64,000 bases of DNA from Pollenia angustigena (lineage: Eukaryota > Arthropoda > Insecta > Diptera > Polleniidae). The stretch covers positions 247,999,803-248,063,802 of the forward strand of contig OV884059.1 of the NCBI GenBank assembly GCA_930367215.1, read 5' to 3'. This document shows positions 1 to 11,293 of this stretch, one piece after another (position 1 is the stretch's first letter; every line of letters begins with the position of its first letter). The notes beneath the pieces are model-generated. The model was given only the letters and a program-made list of their open reading frames with translations. It did no database searches and was not told the DNA's origin. The translations under genes were made by a program, and so were the position numbers.

Positions 1-1222
1 CTAGAGCTTGATTTAAAAATAAAACAGTTATTTTTAATCAGGCTTAAGTTCATCTAATTTAATTTTCATTAAATTATTTTTATGAAGAAAGGAATTTTAC
101 AACATGAAAATTAATTAAAATTCGTATTGCTAATTTAGAAAAATTTCAAGTAGTAGTAGGCTCTAAAGATTGCGAAAGCAGAATTGAGACCACCCCATTT
201 TTGTCATTTACTCCAGTATCACCGTGTAATGCATTTAAGAAGAAATAAATAAATTTAATTTAATTTTCTTTTTAAATGAAATTGTGGGTTTCTACACAAC
301 AATAATTTTAACTTTGAAGGCCCCATCATCAATTTTAAATGATGTAGAAAAAAAAAAATCAAGACACCAACTAAATATTAAATAATTTCTTTGCCTTTCA
401 AATATTAGAAATAACTTTTGGTATAAATCCGCCCTCTAATACGATTATTAAAAATACTTTTTACAATTTGTGGTTTTTATGCTTTTGAAGGAAATAAAAT
501 TTTCATCAGTTGATGCTTTTATTTATTTTAATCAGAGATGTTGTTTTGCCTCTTTTACTTTGCAAATTTGTAATGCGATACCAAAACCAATAATTAAAAT
601 TAAGGAAATGAATTACTTATAAACTACTTATACCCATCATTATATTATTTACATACATACATACATATTGCAATATAAAAACTAATGTGATTTTTTAAAA
701 ATTAAATATTTCTGGAATAATTTTCAGATAGCATGCATCATAACAAACTTACACAAATAATTTTTGGAATAAGAAAGACAATACATTTGGTTATTTTGCA
801 ATTCGAAACGATTAATAACCCAATGTAGATATAATTGATAATGCAAATTTAGTTCTGATAAAATAGTTTAAGGCATGTAACTTTTTTGTAATTGACTAAA
901 GAATTTTATTAAAATTAGCTTAAAGGCTATTTTAAATAGCACAAGTTGGGTTGCATAAAAGCGTTAAATGCTTATAACTACGGTGACCATGTTTTCAAAA
1001 GCATAATACAGAGAAGGAGTTTAAATATGAGGAACACTGAGTGGCCCAGCAATAAATGTCAAAAAAAAAGTCCTGTGAAATATCCAATTTTATACTTTTA
1101 TAATTTATCTTTGTCATTGAATACAATGCGCATATTTAAAATGCTGATTAAATTAACATTTCCGTGATGAGGCATTCTCCAAATTTAGCCAGTTTGCCAA
1201 CCACCATTGTAGATATTAAGCA
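1..1222. other. AT-rich unassigned stretch
   Basis: No convincing exon, RNA gene or bounded repeat is visible. The open frames are short and low in complexity. A brief ACAT run lies near 650-666. Confidence 0.5.
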
Positions 1223-2312
1223 CACGCAGAGAAAAAATATGTTTGGGCATGGTTACGGCAACAACACTATGTTTAATGTAACAATTTATTGTTGTCGTAC
1301 ACAAATTATTGTAATTTTTATTTAATATTAACAATATTATAGTTACTGTAAACATATCAATGTTTATCGCAATTATAAATTTGAGTATTGTTGACCGAAA
1401 AAAAAATTATTTTTCTAACAACTTAATTATGATAACTTTCTGAACATATTATATTTCTCACAACCATATCATGATATTTAATAGCCATAATAATAATAGT
1501 GCAAATGCAAAATATCATAGTTTTTTTGTAAAATCCAACAACAAAACACACAGAGATTTCGTTATATTTTATAAAAGGGCTACGATATTTCTTTGGTTTT
1601 CATGGGCAACCGCGTATGTCTTAATAAAAATGTTTAAGGAAAGCCGAAAAACCATTATAGATCAAACCAACGGCTAGGTATTGCACTTTTTAAACTTTGT
1701 CATTATGTTAAAAAATCGGAATTGATCCATCTTTTTTCAAAAAAATGAAAAGAGCGTTCAAAATTAGGCAATATGGCATCAACATCTTAAAATCGAAAAA
1801 ATGGGCACACGCTGTTGCCCATGAAAACCACAGATTTTTCATTTGCTCTTTTGCAAGCCTTATATTGAACTCCGCTATTTGATTAACATTAAGAAAAATT
1901 GTAAAAAGCCACAAAATAAAAAATCGATTCAAAAATATTTAAATTTATTTTGTATTTTTATGACAGCTATGAAAGGTGCTGTATCATAATATGATTGCTT
2001 CTAAATTTATTATGATTAACATGATGATAATATGATTACTTCTTAGCTTATTATGATTAACATGACAATAATATGATTAATTTCTTAGCTTATTATGATT
2101 AACATGACTATAATTTAATTACTTCTTAGCTTAGTATGATTAACAGAATAATAATATGATTAAGGGAAAAATATTATGATGTAATAGTTCGAGTATATTT
2201 AGTCATAATATGATTCAATAATAATCTTAATATGGTGACTACAATCATGAATCTTATCATAATATGTTGCTCTTAGAATATGTTTACCACAACCATGGTT
2301 TTTCTTTACGTG
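1223..2312 (+). mobile_element. TIR element, copy 1 (family with 42-bp subrepeats)
   Basis: The ends form an imperfect inverted repeat: CACGCAGAGAAAAAATATG on the left and a right end whose complement reads CACGTAAAGAAAAACCATG. Almost the whole length recurs in opposite orientation at 24121-26445, so this is a dispersed element and not unique DNA. No transposase frame is visible and no clean target duplication was found, so the superfamily is unknown. This copy holds the uninterrupted version, near 1550-1620, of the site that a Penelope-like element has split in the other copy. Confidence 0.7.
2007..2165 (+). repeat. 41-42-bp subterminal tandem repeat, about 4 copies
   Basis: Successive units carry TTATGATTAACATGA, then AATATGATTA and CTTCTTAGCT, at a period of about 42 bp. 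The same array, inverted, lies at about 24290-24490 in the second copy of the element. It is therefore an integral part of the element, possibly a transposase-binding array (inference). Confidence 0.75.
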
Positions 2313-3934
2313 CAAATGAACAACGAAAATAATGAAAGTTTGGCATGAAGAATGAAAGCACTTAAAAAACTCTGGCCAACGATTTGCTAAACACTTTTTA
2401 ACGAGCTGCCAAGCCTTTGGCAACTTGTGAAAAACAGCCGTTTAATGCCAAAAATGTTGTTTGTTTTTTTTTAACTACTCTCTTTTTTAAAGATATTTGA
2501 ATTTCAAACTTTTTAAAATACCTATGTGGAGACGAAAATAAAATTAAATGACAAACCCAGCGATAGTAAATGCTAAACCAGTTGCATTTTTGAGTAATAT
2601 AATGTTGCATCATTAAAATTCTGAGTTGATTTATTAAAAGTTAGACGACGGAAAAAAATTTGATGTTTATTAACTCTGTGCTTAAAAGCAGCTTAGCTTG
2701 ATCGGCATTCTAGTAAGTAAAGTACGTAGTGTACAAACTGTGTCTTACTTTTTGTTATGAATACAGCTGCATATTTTGCTTTTAATCTAAGTATTAATTT
2801 TTTTGAAAATTTTTAAAATAACTAGTTCGCAGGTGTCAAAAATAGTGCATACGTACATTTCTCGAAACTAAAATGCTCCTTAGAATAAATAAGGCATAAA
2901 GTAAGATCTTTCAAACATTTTCAAAAAAGGCCAATGTCACTATTTTGCTGTTTTGTGTTAATCGTTGGATTAGTTGTATTTTCTTACTCCTTTTATTTTG
3001 ATAAAAAAAGCCAATGTCTTCCCAATAAAATATGGAAATTTGAACGTAGCAGATTTGTAGGGAAAGAAATGTACAACTTTCACTTATAATTTTATATGGC
3101 AAAACATTTTTGACACAAAAAGCGCTTAATTCAAAGCATATATTTAAAATGAACCGTTACTGCTTCGCAAAATGATAAAAAAGAAAAATTATTGGTTTAT
3201 ATAACCCAGAACAACTTCATAAGAGTTCACTAAGAACTCTTCTTTAAAAAAAGACTTTCATTTCAATTTTCTCAAAAGTAAATATCATGACATTGACCCT
3301 TTTAGCACCAGGCCACAGAAATCCCATACAGAAGAATTTAAGTTTAAAATGCAGCACTGTTCTGTATAATAGCTACAAAACGGGTGGTCACCGTAAATAT
3401 AACCGATGTGCATATAAGCAAAGAATATACCTACATTATTTTAATCGTTGTTTTCTTGATGTAGGTACATATGTAAGTATGTATCTATATTCTAAAATAT
3501 AAACGATAAATGCATTTTCATAGGTATAGCTCTTTAAAAGTTGTAACATAAACTCATTAATTCCCAACGTTAATTCAGCTGCACTGTTGTTCAAAAGATT
3601 TTTTACGTACACACTTAAGTACATAAATATCAATTCAATTGTCTTTTTTGAGGCCGAAGTACTTTTTTAAATTTTAGTTTCCAACAAATAACCTTCAACA
3701 AACTATTAAACTTTTTAGCAGCAATTTGAAATTTAAACAAAAAGCAGATAAAAGGCTTTCAAGAAAAAAGATATTAATTGATTAAAATTTAAAGTAAATA
3801 AACAAAAAGAAATAACAGAAAATTTTATGCATTTTTCGTACCATTGCGTAAAAAAATATTGTAAAAGTTAAGCTTGTGGCACGATTTATTGCAAAAGTAA
3901 ACACATAAGTGTATATAAATAAATACACATAGGT
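2313..3934. other. unassigned AT-rich stretch
   Basis: No exon or bounded element was recognised. A short segment at about 3285-3325 resembles the inner arm of the foldback at 48.4-48.7 kb (a GACATTG...CTTTTAGC...GGCCACAGAA pattern) and may be an old fragment of that family. Confidence 0.4.
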
Positions 3935-4020
3935 ATATATATATATATATAAATATGTATACATATATATTAAATATATATGTACATATATATACATATA
4001 TATATATATATATACAGACA
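3935..4020. repeat. (TA)n-rich low-complexity tract
   Basis: Runs of alternating TA are mixed with TATGTATA blocks, just upstream of the long ACAT microsatellite. Confidence 0.8.
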
Positions 4021-4090
4021 TATGTATGAATACATATTTATATACATACATTATTTACTTGTTAAATAATTCTATTGTCACTAACCTTAG

Positions 4091-4421
4091 ACATACATAC
4101 ATACATACATACATACATACATACATACATACATACATACATACATACATACATACATACATAAATACATACATACATACATACATACATACATACATAC
4201 ATACATACATACATACATACATACATACATACATACATACATACATACATACATACATACATACATACATACATACATACATACATACATACATACATAC
4301 ATACATACATACATACATACATACATACATACATACATACATACATACATACATACATACATACATACATACATACATACATACATACATACATACATAC
4401 ATACATACATACATACATACA

Positions 4422-4450
<29 letters not shown>
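4091..4450. repeat. (ACAT)n microsatellite, about 90 units
   Basis: An almost pure 4-bp repeat runs for about 360 bp with one substitution near 4164 (ATAAATAC). Open frames reading Met-Tyr-Val-Cys or Ile-His-Thr-Tyr on the two strands are products of the repeat and not genes. The near purity suggests recent expansion. Slippage or assembly collapse could make the true length different. Confidence 0.97.
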
Positions 4451-4456
<6 letters not shown>

Positions 4457-5081
4457 GCAATAACATTTGCCAGAAATCCTAAAAAGCTCCCAGTACTCTA
4501 CAAATTGGCCATGTACAAATTTTTTCAATTCTCGGATGTAAAAAAGTTAAATTGCCACAATTGTAATACACTTTGCGGAAACAGTATGCATTTGAAACAA
4601 AACATAACCAGTAACAAACATTACAATGCTAAAACCGGAAATTTAAAAAAACAGAAGAAAATTAACCTGTTGAATATGACTCCAATTTTGGCATGTATGT
4701 ACATATGCACGTATGTATATCTGATGTCAAAAGTAATCTAAAGCAATAACCAAAGAATGTTCAACGAGTTATTCGAAAAATTTTGAAGTTGATACATATA
4801 CCTACCTACATAAGTTTTTCAAACCTTGATTAGAATATTTAGTTCAACAGACTTTTGTTAATTAGATTCTATTTTAGAATCAATGAACGAACAATTTTTA
4901 TACTCGTATCAAAATGTACATTCGCTACGTTTACGATCAGACAGACATGCGTAGACGACAACGTATAGATACAAATTGGACACAAAATGTTCAGTGGGAA
5001 AAATGTATGTATGTATATGTACTATGTTGGTAAATGGATAATGAAAAAAAAAAACAAAAATAAATAATGTGACACACTTAC
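4451..5081. other. sequence downstream of the signal-peptide exon
   Basis: If the exon at 5082-5163 is real, this is the start of its first intron on the minus strand. It holds scattered ATGTATGT motifs. No second exon could be identified before the ACAT microsatellite. Confidence 0.35.
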
Positions 5082-5163
5082 CTATATTTTGTGCATCAAT
5101 GCGTGCATAATATCCTAATAGGCTAATGATGAGCAACAACAAAGGCGTTGTTATTTTAGGCAT
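5082..5163 (-). CDS. Candidate first coding exon of a secreted or membrane protein
   Basis: The minus strand has an ATG (5161-5163) in the favourable context CATCATGCC. It is followed by 27 codons beginning MPKITTPLLLLIISLLG and reaching RIDAQ, the profile of a signal peptide: a short basic start, a leucine/isoleucine core, and a plausible cleavage site before Gln-Asn. Coding sense ends at a consensus donor, ATAG|GTAAGTG, leaving a phase-1 exon, as is common for signal-peptide exons of extracellular proteins. Reading on past the donor gives a poly-Phe tail typical of intron. The mature protein must lie in later exons, to lower coordinates, which I could not find. The family is not recognised. 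A chance open frame remains possible. Confidence 0.5.
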
Positions 5164-5840
5164 GATGAAGTAGAAAAGGAGTTGTTCTTGTTTTTTTTTT
5201 TTGTTTACAAATCTTTAGATGGAAGACATGTGTTAAATAATTTTTTTTACTATTCAGGAGTTCACTATAACGCGAATTTGAACTATTTTTTTTTCTCTTT
5301 TTAAATAAAACAATTTTATTTGAATTTTATGTTTTTGAGTTGCGTTCAACTTGATGAACAGGTGAATTTTGTAAAGATGTAAAAAGTTTTCTCGTTGTTT
5401 CTTGTAAAATGTGTGTCACCGTTACACGCAGCAGGTTGCAATAAAAATTAAAAAAATGCTATTTTTAACATAAACTTAATAAAACCAACTTTCTTTTTTA
5501 TATACCTATTTTGTATTTTTAAGGTTGTGTTTACTTTTAACGTACTAAGACACTAGTTAATTTAAGCTTTTCTGCGTTACCAAAAAATTAATTTTAATAA
5601 ACATTTATTTTACACTTAACTTTTTTTTAGGTATTATTCAATTTAATGTTTCTTAACTCTTCATTGTCCACTTCACAATCTTCGGCTTTAAATTACTATG
5701 TGCTTTCCGTTATAAAACTTAAGTGCGACTAAACATTCCAAGCTTGAGATCACAGGCCTTTAGTTTAAGCAAATTTCTTTTAAAAGCAAAAACAACAATA
5801 ACGAAAACACCAAGCAACGAATGAACGAACGACGGATGAA
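5164..5840 (-). other. Possible 5' untranslated region and leader of the 5.1-kb exon
   Basis: This lies upstream of the putative start codon on the minus strand. It is rich in poly-A/T and in CAA/GTT and GAAC/GTTC runs, typical of fly 5' leaders. No open frame or repeat is recognised. Confidence 0.3.
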
Positions 5841-5872
5841 TGGATCTATGTATGGATGTATGTATATATAAC
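5835..5872 (-). promoter_or_regulatory. Possible core promoter (TATA plus initiator-like TTCATCC)
   Basis: The minus strand reads GGTTATATATACATAC and, about 30 bp downstream, an initiator-like CATTCATCC. Spacing and orientation suit the exon at 5082-5163. Such AT motifs are common by chance here, so this is weak. Confidence 0.25.
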
Positions 5873-6807
5873 CGAAGAAAACAAGTGTGCAGTAAAAGTT
5901 GTAGATGAAAGCCAGCACAAAATTTTTTACCGTTTTACCAACAATAACAACAACAAAAAATCACTACAGTTAAAAAATGGCTTCTCCGCGTATTACAACC
6001 GTCTTGTAAGCCAACTTAAAGATAACTAAAGTTTTACTTTTATGTAGCTTGGCTCCGATAGATACTAGCAAATCATTTTACACACACACACATACATTTC
6101 TATTAACGATAGTTAAATATGAAACAATTTGAAAAATGAAACACAATATTTAGATAAATTAATAAATGATTGAACGAATTATGAACATATGTATATCAGT
6201 GTTACCGTTTAAAAAGTATTATGTATCATTATTCGTAGAATTAGAATGTATACTTATAAGTACACGCATATGTACATACTTACATACTACGTATATATAT
6301 ATCGAGCCCTTACCGCAAAAAAAGCTTCAACGACATAATTTTTAATTTTCGTTTTTTTTTTTGTTTTGTTTAGTAAATGACTTAATTGGCAACACTTGCA
6401 TCATTCTAAATACATAACAAGATTCGGTCCATTTTTTCAAAATTCTTACTGGCAAGTATGCTTAAAATAATTAAATCTTGTTTCAATTATACAACAAAAA
6501 CGAAAAAAATTCATGAATAAAGTTTTTTTAAGACACCTAAAACGTTATTTTTGATGCCAATCGGATAATCGAAATCAATATACAAAGTATAAACATTGTG
6601 AAATTCAGAGCTCATTTGTATAATAAGGGTGAAAGTATTGAATTCTTAGGGGAATATTAATTTGTGGAAGGGCTAATAGGAACTGAAAGCTCAACATTAC
6701 GAAGTAGGAATTCTGAAACTATTTTACCCTTTAACAAATTCAGCAGGAAGGAGAAATAAAAGTTACTATACTTAATAAAATTATTCTTTACAGTTGTATA
6801 CCCTTAA
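5873..6807. other. unassigned upstream stretch
   Basis: No gene or bounded element was recognised. Short CA and TA runs lie at about 6080-6095 and 6290-6302. Confidence 0.4.
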
Positions 6808-7375
6808 CAGGCACGGATTCAGGGGGGGGGGGGGGGAAATAAGGAAATTTCCCCGCCGTAAATTATAAAAATATGTTTTGTTAATTTCGATAATACAAGA
6901 ATTCCCAATAATAATATTTTTTTAATGTACAAAATTTTTGGAAATCCCAGCAAGGTTTTTTTTTTGTTATTTTTTTTATGGAATCTCTAACGAAATTTTC
7001 AATATGTTTTTTCTTATTTTTTTTTTTATTGAATCTCTAACGATTTTCAATAAGTATCCATATCTTAATCCTAATAGTTATTTATTAGATATTTCCAAAG
7101 GAACATCTAGTTTACCGTATTCAATTTCTTATTACATATTATACATTCAATCCCAGCAGGTGCCATCTATATCCAAAGCTTAAGCGTTTAACTTGATAAT
7201 GCGTGCGGTTGAATTATTAAAAAACCATAGTATTTGCAATATTTATGTATATATTTATGTGTTATATGAATCAAAATTCTATTCGATCATTTTTGACGAA
7301 AGCACGGATTTGTCGGGGAAAAGCCAGATTTCCTTATCTTTAAGATATTTCAACATACAACAAAAATCATTGTAA
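6808..7375 (+). pseudogene. hAT transposase relic with 5' terminus
   Basis: The left end reads CAGGCACGGATTCAG followed by 15 G and a TTTCCCC block, a layout common at the tips of one hAT group. About 400 bp inside, the plus frame at 7193-7375 encodes FYSIIFDESTDLSGKSQ then ISLSLRYF. This matches the region around the first catalytic Asp of hAT-type (RNase H-like) transposases, where FDESTD is conserved. The frame is short, is interrupted upstream by poly-T tracts, and has no downstream catalytic half, so it cannot encode a working enzyme. No right terminus was found. Confidence 0.7.
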
Positions 7376-8251
7376 ATTCGTTCAAAACAAGGTTGATTTT
7401 ACATTTTTCAGTAGTGATTTTGCTTCATTGTTGTTTCATATTAATTTAACATGATTTTACAATAACTTGCGAACAACATTTTTTCTTTTAAAATAACTAT
7501 AATTCATGTTAATTTAACATTGCAGTAAAGTTAGAGCAAAATGTAATTAATATTGAAATAGCAATCCGAATCACGTTGAATGAAAGTTATTTAAAGTTGA
7601 AACAATGTGAATTTCATGTAGAATCAAATTGGTTGGAGTGTGATATAACAGTGTGAAGACAACATATGCATTTATTTAAGAATAATTTAAAACACTTACC
7701 CCTGTAACACATGTTTCACTTATTTTGTATCTCCTTTGTTAACAGAAGCATCAGCAGAATGGCCCGATATCGTTTTCGTCATCATTCTACTTTGAAAACT
7801 TGATGTACTATTTAACTTAATTATTTTAATTAAAAGAATACGGGAATTGTCTTCTTTTTATAATATATTTTAAACATGAAAATAAAAAGATGTACATATT
7901 TAAGTGTGTATGCATGTTAATTTAACAAGATAAACTTTTGATTTTAATATAAAACAGGTTTTTATGGATTCAATATTGAACAATGGTATTTTCACAGTGA
8001 ATAATATTAAATAAACGTGATTTAAGATTGTTTTAATATTTTTCATTTAAAATTAATATGAAATAATGATAAATTTAAATAAAGGGCATACTTTTGCAGA
8101 AATTTACCATGATTCTCAAACAACATTTATTATTTTAACATTGGTATTTTTTTCTGTGTGTAAGAGTAAGATAAAAGTTTTGCTCCTTTTTTTTCATATT
8201 TTTAATACGAGACAAAGAAAAATAAGCATAAATAATAAAAGGGAAAATATA
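7376..8251. other. unassigned AT-rich stretch
   Basis: No exon was recognised. CATGTTAATTTAACA-like motifs recur near 7436-7450, 7506-7520 and 7914-7928 and may be degenerate repeat units or the body of a decayed element. Confidence 0.4.
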
Positions 8252-8398
8252 TTAAAAGAGTGTAAAATCCCCAAAAAATCCCCGAATTCTTTTTTTAAAT
8301 CCCCAAAAAATCCCCAACCCCCAAATGACTTTCTTTGTCCTTTTTGCTCGCATAAAATCCCCAACTTTGGGGATAAATCCCCAAGTCTGACAGCCCTG
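8252..8398 (+). mobile_element. 3' end of a hAT-like element with AAATCCCC repeats
   Basis: Several AAATCCCC units and a hairpin-like CCCCAACTTTGGGG precede the terminus TCTGACAGCCCTG, whose complement begins CAGGGCTGTCAGA, a typical hAT tip. The same TCCCC-rich subterminal style occurs in the complete element at 30629-31400. The left end and target duplication were not found. A second terminus of similar type, ATCTGACAGCCCTG, ends near 8904. Confidence 0.5.
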
Positions 8399-8451
8399 TT
8401 TATAGTCCAAAAAAGTTGTGCAACTATAGTTGTGGACTATAAGCGAAAAGT

Positions 8452-8545
8452 ACTGTATTACTCCCAAAACATTCGAACTTTCGGTGGAGGGTGTCTAAGA
8501 TTCTGCACAGCCGAATATAGCAATCTAACTTGTTTTAAATTAAAA
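8452..8545 (-). repeat. Fragment of the GGGTATA-type dispersed repeat
   Basis: On the minus strand this is closely similar to 35477-35570: AACAAGTTAGA, then CTATATTCGGCTGTGC, then CACCCTCCACCG and TTCGAATGTTTT. It is one end of that repeat and is adjacent to the hAT-like terminus at 8398. Confidence 0.7.
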
Positions 8546-10041
8546 CTGAGAAAAATACAAAAAAGTCACCGAAAGTAAATTTTGTTTAGTATCTGTTATT
8601 TTATTTTTTAATAACAAAAAATGGAGATCATTTATTCATTACTAGTGTTTTGCACTGCATACATACTATTAGAATTAAACAGTGACTGAATATAAAATTC
8701 ACTTAAAATGATAACAAATCAAAAATCATGTGAAAAAAGTTAGTACTGATAACAACAAATGACAAGCTGTTAAACATAATCGCCGAAATAATATAGATGG
8801 TAAAAATTGCGAAGTAAATCGCCAGTTATATCAAAAATCAACAAAAAAAAACACGTTTCAAAATCACCACGTTAGGCGAGAAATCAACATATCTGACAGC
8901 CCTGCTGCTGTCACATACTACATTCCATTCTCTTTTCTCCTCTCTCCTAAAAATTCAATGGTAAACCATCATTTAGGAAATCAAATTGCACTAAAATTTA
9001 AACGAAAAGGCACTTTTTATAAATCAATTTAATAATAGGGAGATTTTCATTGGATAGAAGATCACTATAGAGAAGTTCGACTGTAGTAAGAATAATTCGT
9101 TAATTTGGTGTACCAGTAATTTCATTTCAGTCTGGTAAATTTTGAAGGCCTCTATAATCCTTTCTAAAAGATACGATTCGGTATACATTTCTTCTTTAAG
9201 AAGGGAGAAAGAAAGTTGTTCAGTTTTTTTTATTTTTAGTGACCTTCCTTACTTCCTTAAGTATGGAATGCGGCGAGGAGGGCTTGTGTCTGCTAAAGAA
9301 GGCATTTGACTCATTCTAGTTACCGCTGGGATTTGTCAAAAAAACTTCATTCATTTTTAATTTAAGAACTTTATTATTTTTAACTTTGAGGGATAATAAT
9401 TTGACTTAATTTTCTTTTTTTTTGTACAGTTTTAAATATTTTTCCAACTCTAATGATAAATATTAAAAAAAAAACATATTAAAAAATGTTCAGGAAATGA
9501 GCACAGATTCTGGTTTTTAAGTTGCGCTGAAGAGTCAAAAAAGACTCGAATATGACACAAAAGTTCAAAAATTTCCAGCTGGGATAAGAACAAACATACT
9601 TAAATAAAAGAGTGAAAAGAGAAATTATACTTAATGCGTTTGTTTCTGTCACGGCACGTCCACAAAAAAATGCTAATTGAATAAAACTGTTGTTGTTAAT
9701 TTCTATATTGTCATAACGAAAATCGGTCGCAAAGGGAAATATTCTACAAATGAAACCGATTTAATTTATGCTAATCGCGTAATAAGCCAGCGATAACAGA
9801 AAAAACATTGACCATTTCAGTAAAACGAGAAATTGTTTAAACAATTTTGTCTCTTTATGAAATGGGCACACACAATTTAAGGAATTGTCAAATATTTAAT
9901 TTAATTATTTGAAAGTTTATAGATTTCATTTATACAGAATTTACAGCACTCTGCTTCTCAAATTTTTTTTTTTTTTTTTGTTTTGTAAAAACACATACAT
10001 ACATACATATATGTATGTATGGATATATATAAGTATTTACA
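8546..10041. other. unassigned stretch, possibly unique
   Basis: No exon or bounded repeat was recognised apart from the CTGACAGCCCTG terminus near 8904. The part at about 9640-9880 is less repetitive, with several TAAT and GCTAAT motifs. A regulatory role is possible but unsupported. Confidence 0.3.
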
Positions 10042-10681
10042 CATCCCAGCAAAAAAAATTGGACCACCTGATCTATTTTGATAAAATGGACTACTCCATG
10101 GACTGGTCAGATGTAACACAAGCATGGACTATGTTATTGTTAAAAAGTGTTTGTAGTGAGACGACATGTCTTCGTTTTTTAACGACATGCTTTCTTTTTT
10201 AAACGACTTCAAAACTAATCCTCTTGTGTATACCATGGAGTAGTTTTAAAACTACTCCTTAGTCTGAGTTCATACGGCTCATGTCTTATTGACAAGATTG
10301 CTACTTTATAGGCGAGAGCGACGAGGGGAAAAGAAACGAGTACACAGATGCATGTACTGTCTTCACGTTTTGCTTTTTCATTCGTTGTTTAATTTTGTTA
10401 TTGTTTTCAATATCAAAAAAGCCGTCAACATTACATGAATCATTTGAACGCCAATTCATGTTCAAAGAAGAAAAAGGAAAAATCTTGTCAATAAGACATG
10501 AGCCGTATGAACTCAGACTTAGTAGTCCAAAGGTGGGTTATATGGTCCTCTCCTAGGACATCGTAATGTTAAATAGACCACGTTTTTTCCATACGTTTGG
10601 GTTACTTTTGGACTAGTCCTGGTCCCTTGTGGGCTACTATTTACACGCGTGTTTGGACTGGTCCTATTATTTGCAGGGATG
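10042..10681 (+). mobile_element. TIR element with CATCCC ends, split by a MITE
   Basis: The left tip CATCCCAGCAAA and right tip TTTGCAGGGATG are inverse, with one mismatch. Subterminal GGAC(C/T)A and AGTCC motifs recur on both sides. A 257-bp MITE sits inside at 10262-10518. No coding frame and no clear target duplication are visible, so the class is unknown. Confidence 0.5.
10262..10518 (+). mobile_element. PIF/Harbinger-like MITE, copy 1
   Basis: Near-perfect terminal inverted repeats start GTCTGAGTTCATACGGCTC and are flanked on both sides by TTA (10259-10261 and 10519-10521). A 3-bp TTA/TAA duplication is characteristic of PIF/Harbinger elements. It has no transposase. Two relatives are in the window: complete at 32751-33015 and truncated at 29280-29370. 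Confidence 0.85.
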
Positions 10682-11113
10682 AAAGCAATAACTACATGAA
10701 CATTTGTATACTGCATACATACATGTAGATAAAAAAAAAATTTATTAGATAATTTTGCAGCTGTTGACTTTTAAAAAGTTGCAACTTTTTGAGAAAATAG
10801 GTCCAGTGCTCAAGTTTTAACTATTAATGCAGAAAAGTCGGTTCATTTAACTTTAACATTGAGAAAAAATAATTGCCAGGGAGTTATTCCAGAACTGTTT
10901 TTCCGAAATATAATAGTTTTAAGTACTTAGGCCTTCATTTATATAGAAAACTCACATGTAACGATCATTTGAAAGCGAAAAGAAAACTAAGTATAGCCCA
11001 ATTGCATGTCTCTTAAAAGAGCTCCCACTTTTAAATCTGCGCATATTTTCCACTTGTTTTCTTCATATTTAATTAACTGTATTATTTTTTCATTTATGCG
11101 TATGTCTCTTTAG
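10682..11113. other. sequence upstream of the 11.1-kb exon
   Basis: This is mostly AT-rich and ends in a pyrimidine-rich tract with CTCTTTAG, usable as a splice acceptor for the exon starting at 11114. No earlier exon was found here. Confidence 0.35.
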
Positions 11114-11293
11114 TATTTGTGCTTAGTGCTATCGGAATAGGACTTGTTAAATTATTGACATGTAGCAAAACTGCTTTTAATCTACTTTTGGAAGAACCAA
11201 TGAACAAGCGCCCAATCTCTCTCCTATCGAGACCTTCACGACCATGTTTTGTAAAAAAAAAGCCGGAACGATTTATGTTTCTACCTGCTCCAG
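11114..11293 (+). CDS. Candidate internal exon A of an unrecognised spliced gene
   Basis: A 180-nt open stretch lies between an acceptor-like TCTCTTTAG| and a donor CTCCAG|GTATAAC. The frame reads through LLEEPMNKRPISLLSRP and later KKKPERFMFLPAPG. Its mixed, proline- and basic-rich composition is unlike the Phe/Lys/Asn-rich noise of neighbouring frames, and the local G+C is raised. The exon starts and ends in phase 1. That phase agrees exactly with the candidate exon at 12871, so splicing keeps the frame and gives ...PAPG-GGKSK. I do not recognise the family. An alternative is a captured or decayed coding fragment. Confidence 0.45.

Noticed and set aside
4026..4528. Long open frames of 119-157 codons across the ACAT repeat on both strands
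   Set aside because: They are four-residue peptide repeats produced by a 4-bp microsatellite with no stop in several frames.
10042..10681. CRISPR-like or direct-repeat array from recurring GGACTA/AGTCC motifs
   Set aside because: Spacing is irregular and the genome is eukaryotic; these are subterminal repeats of a TIR element.
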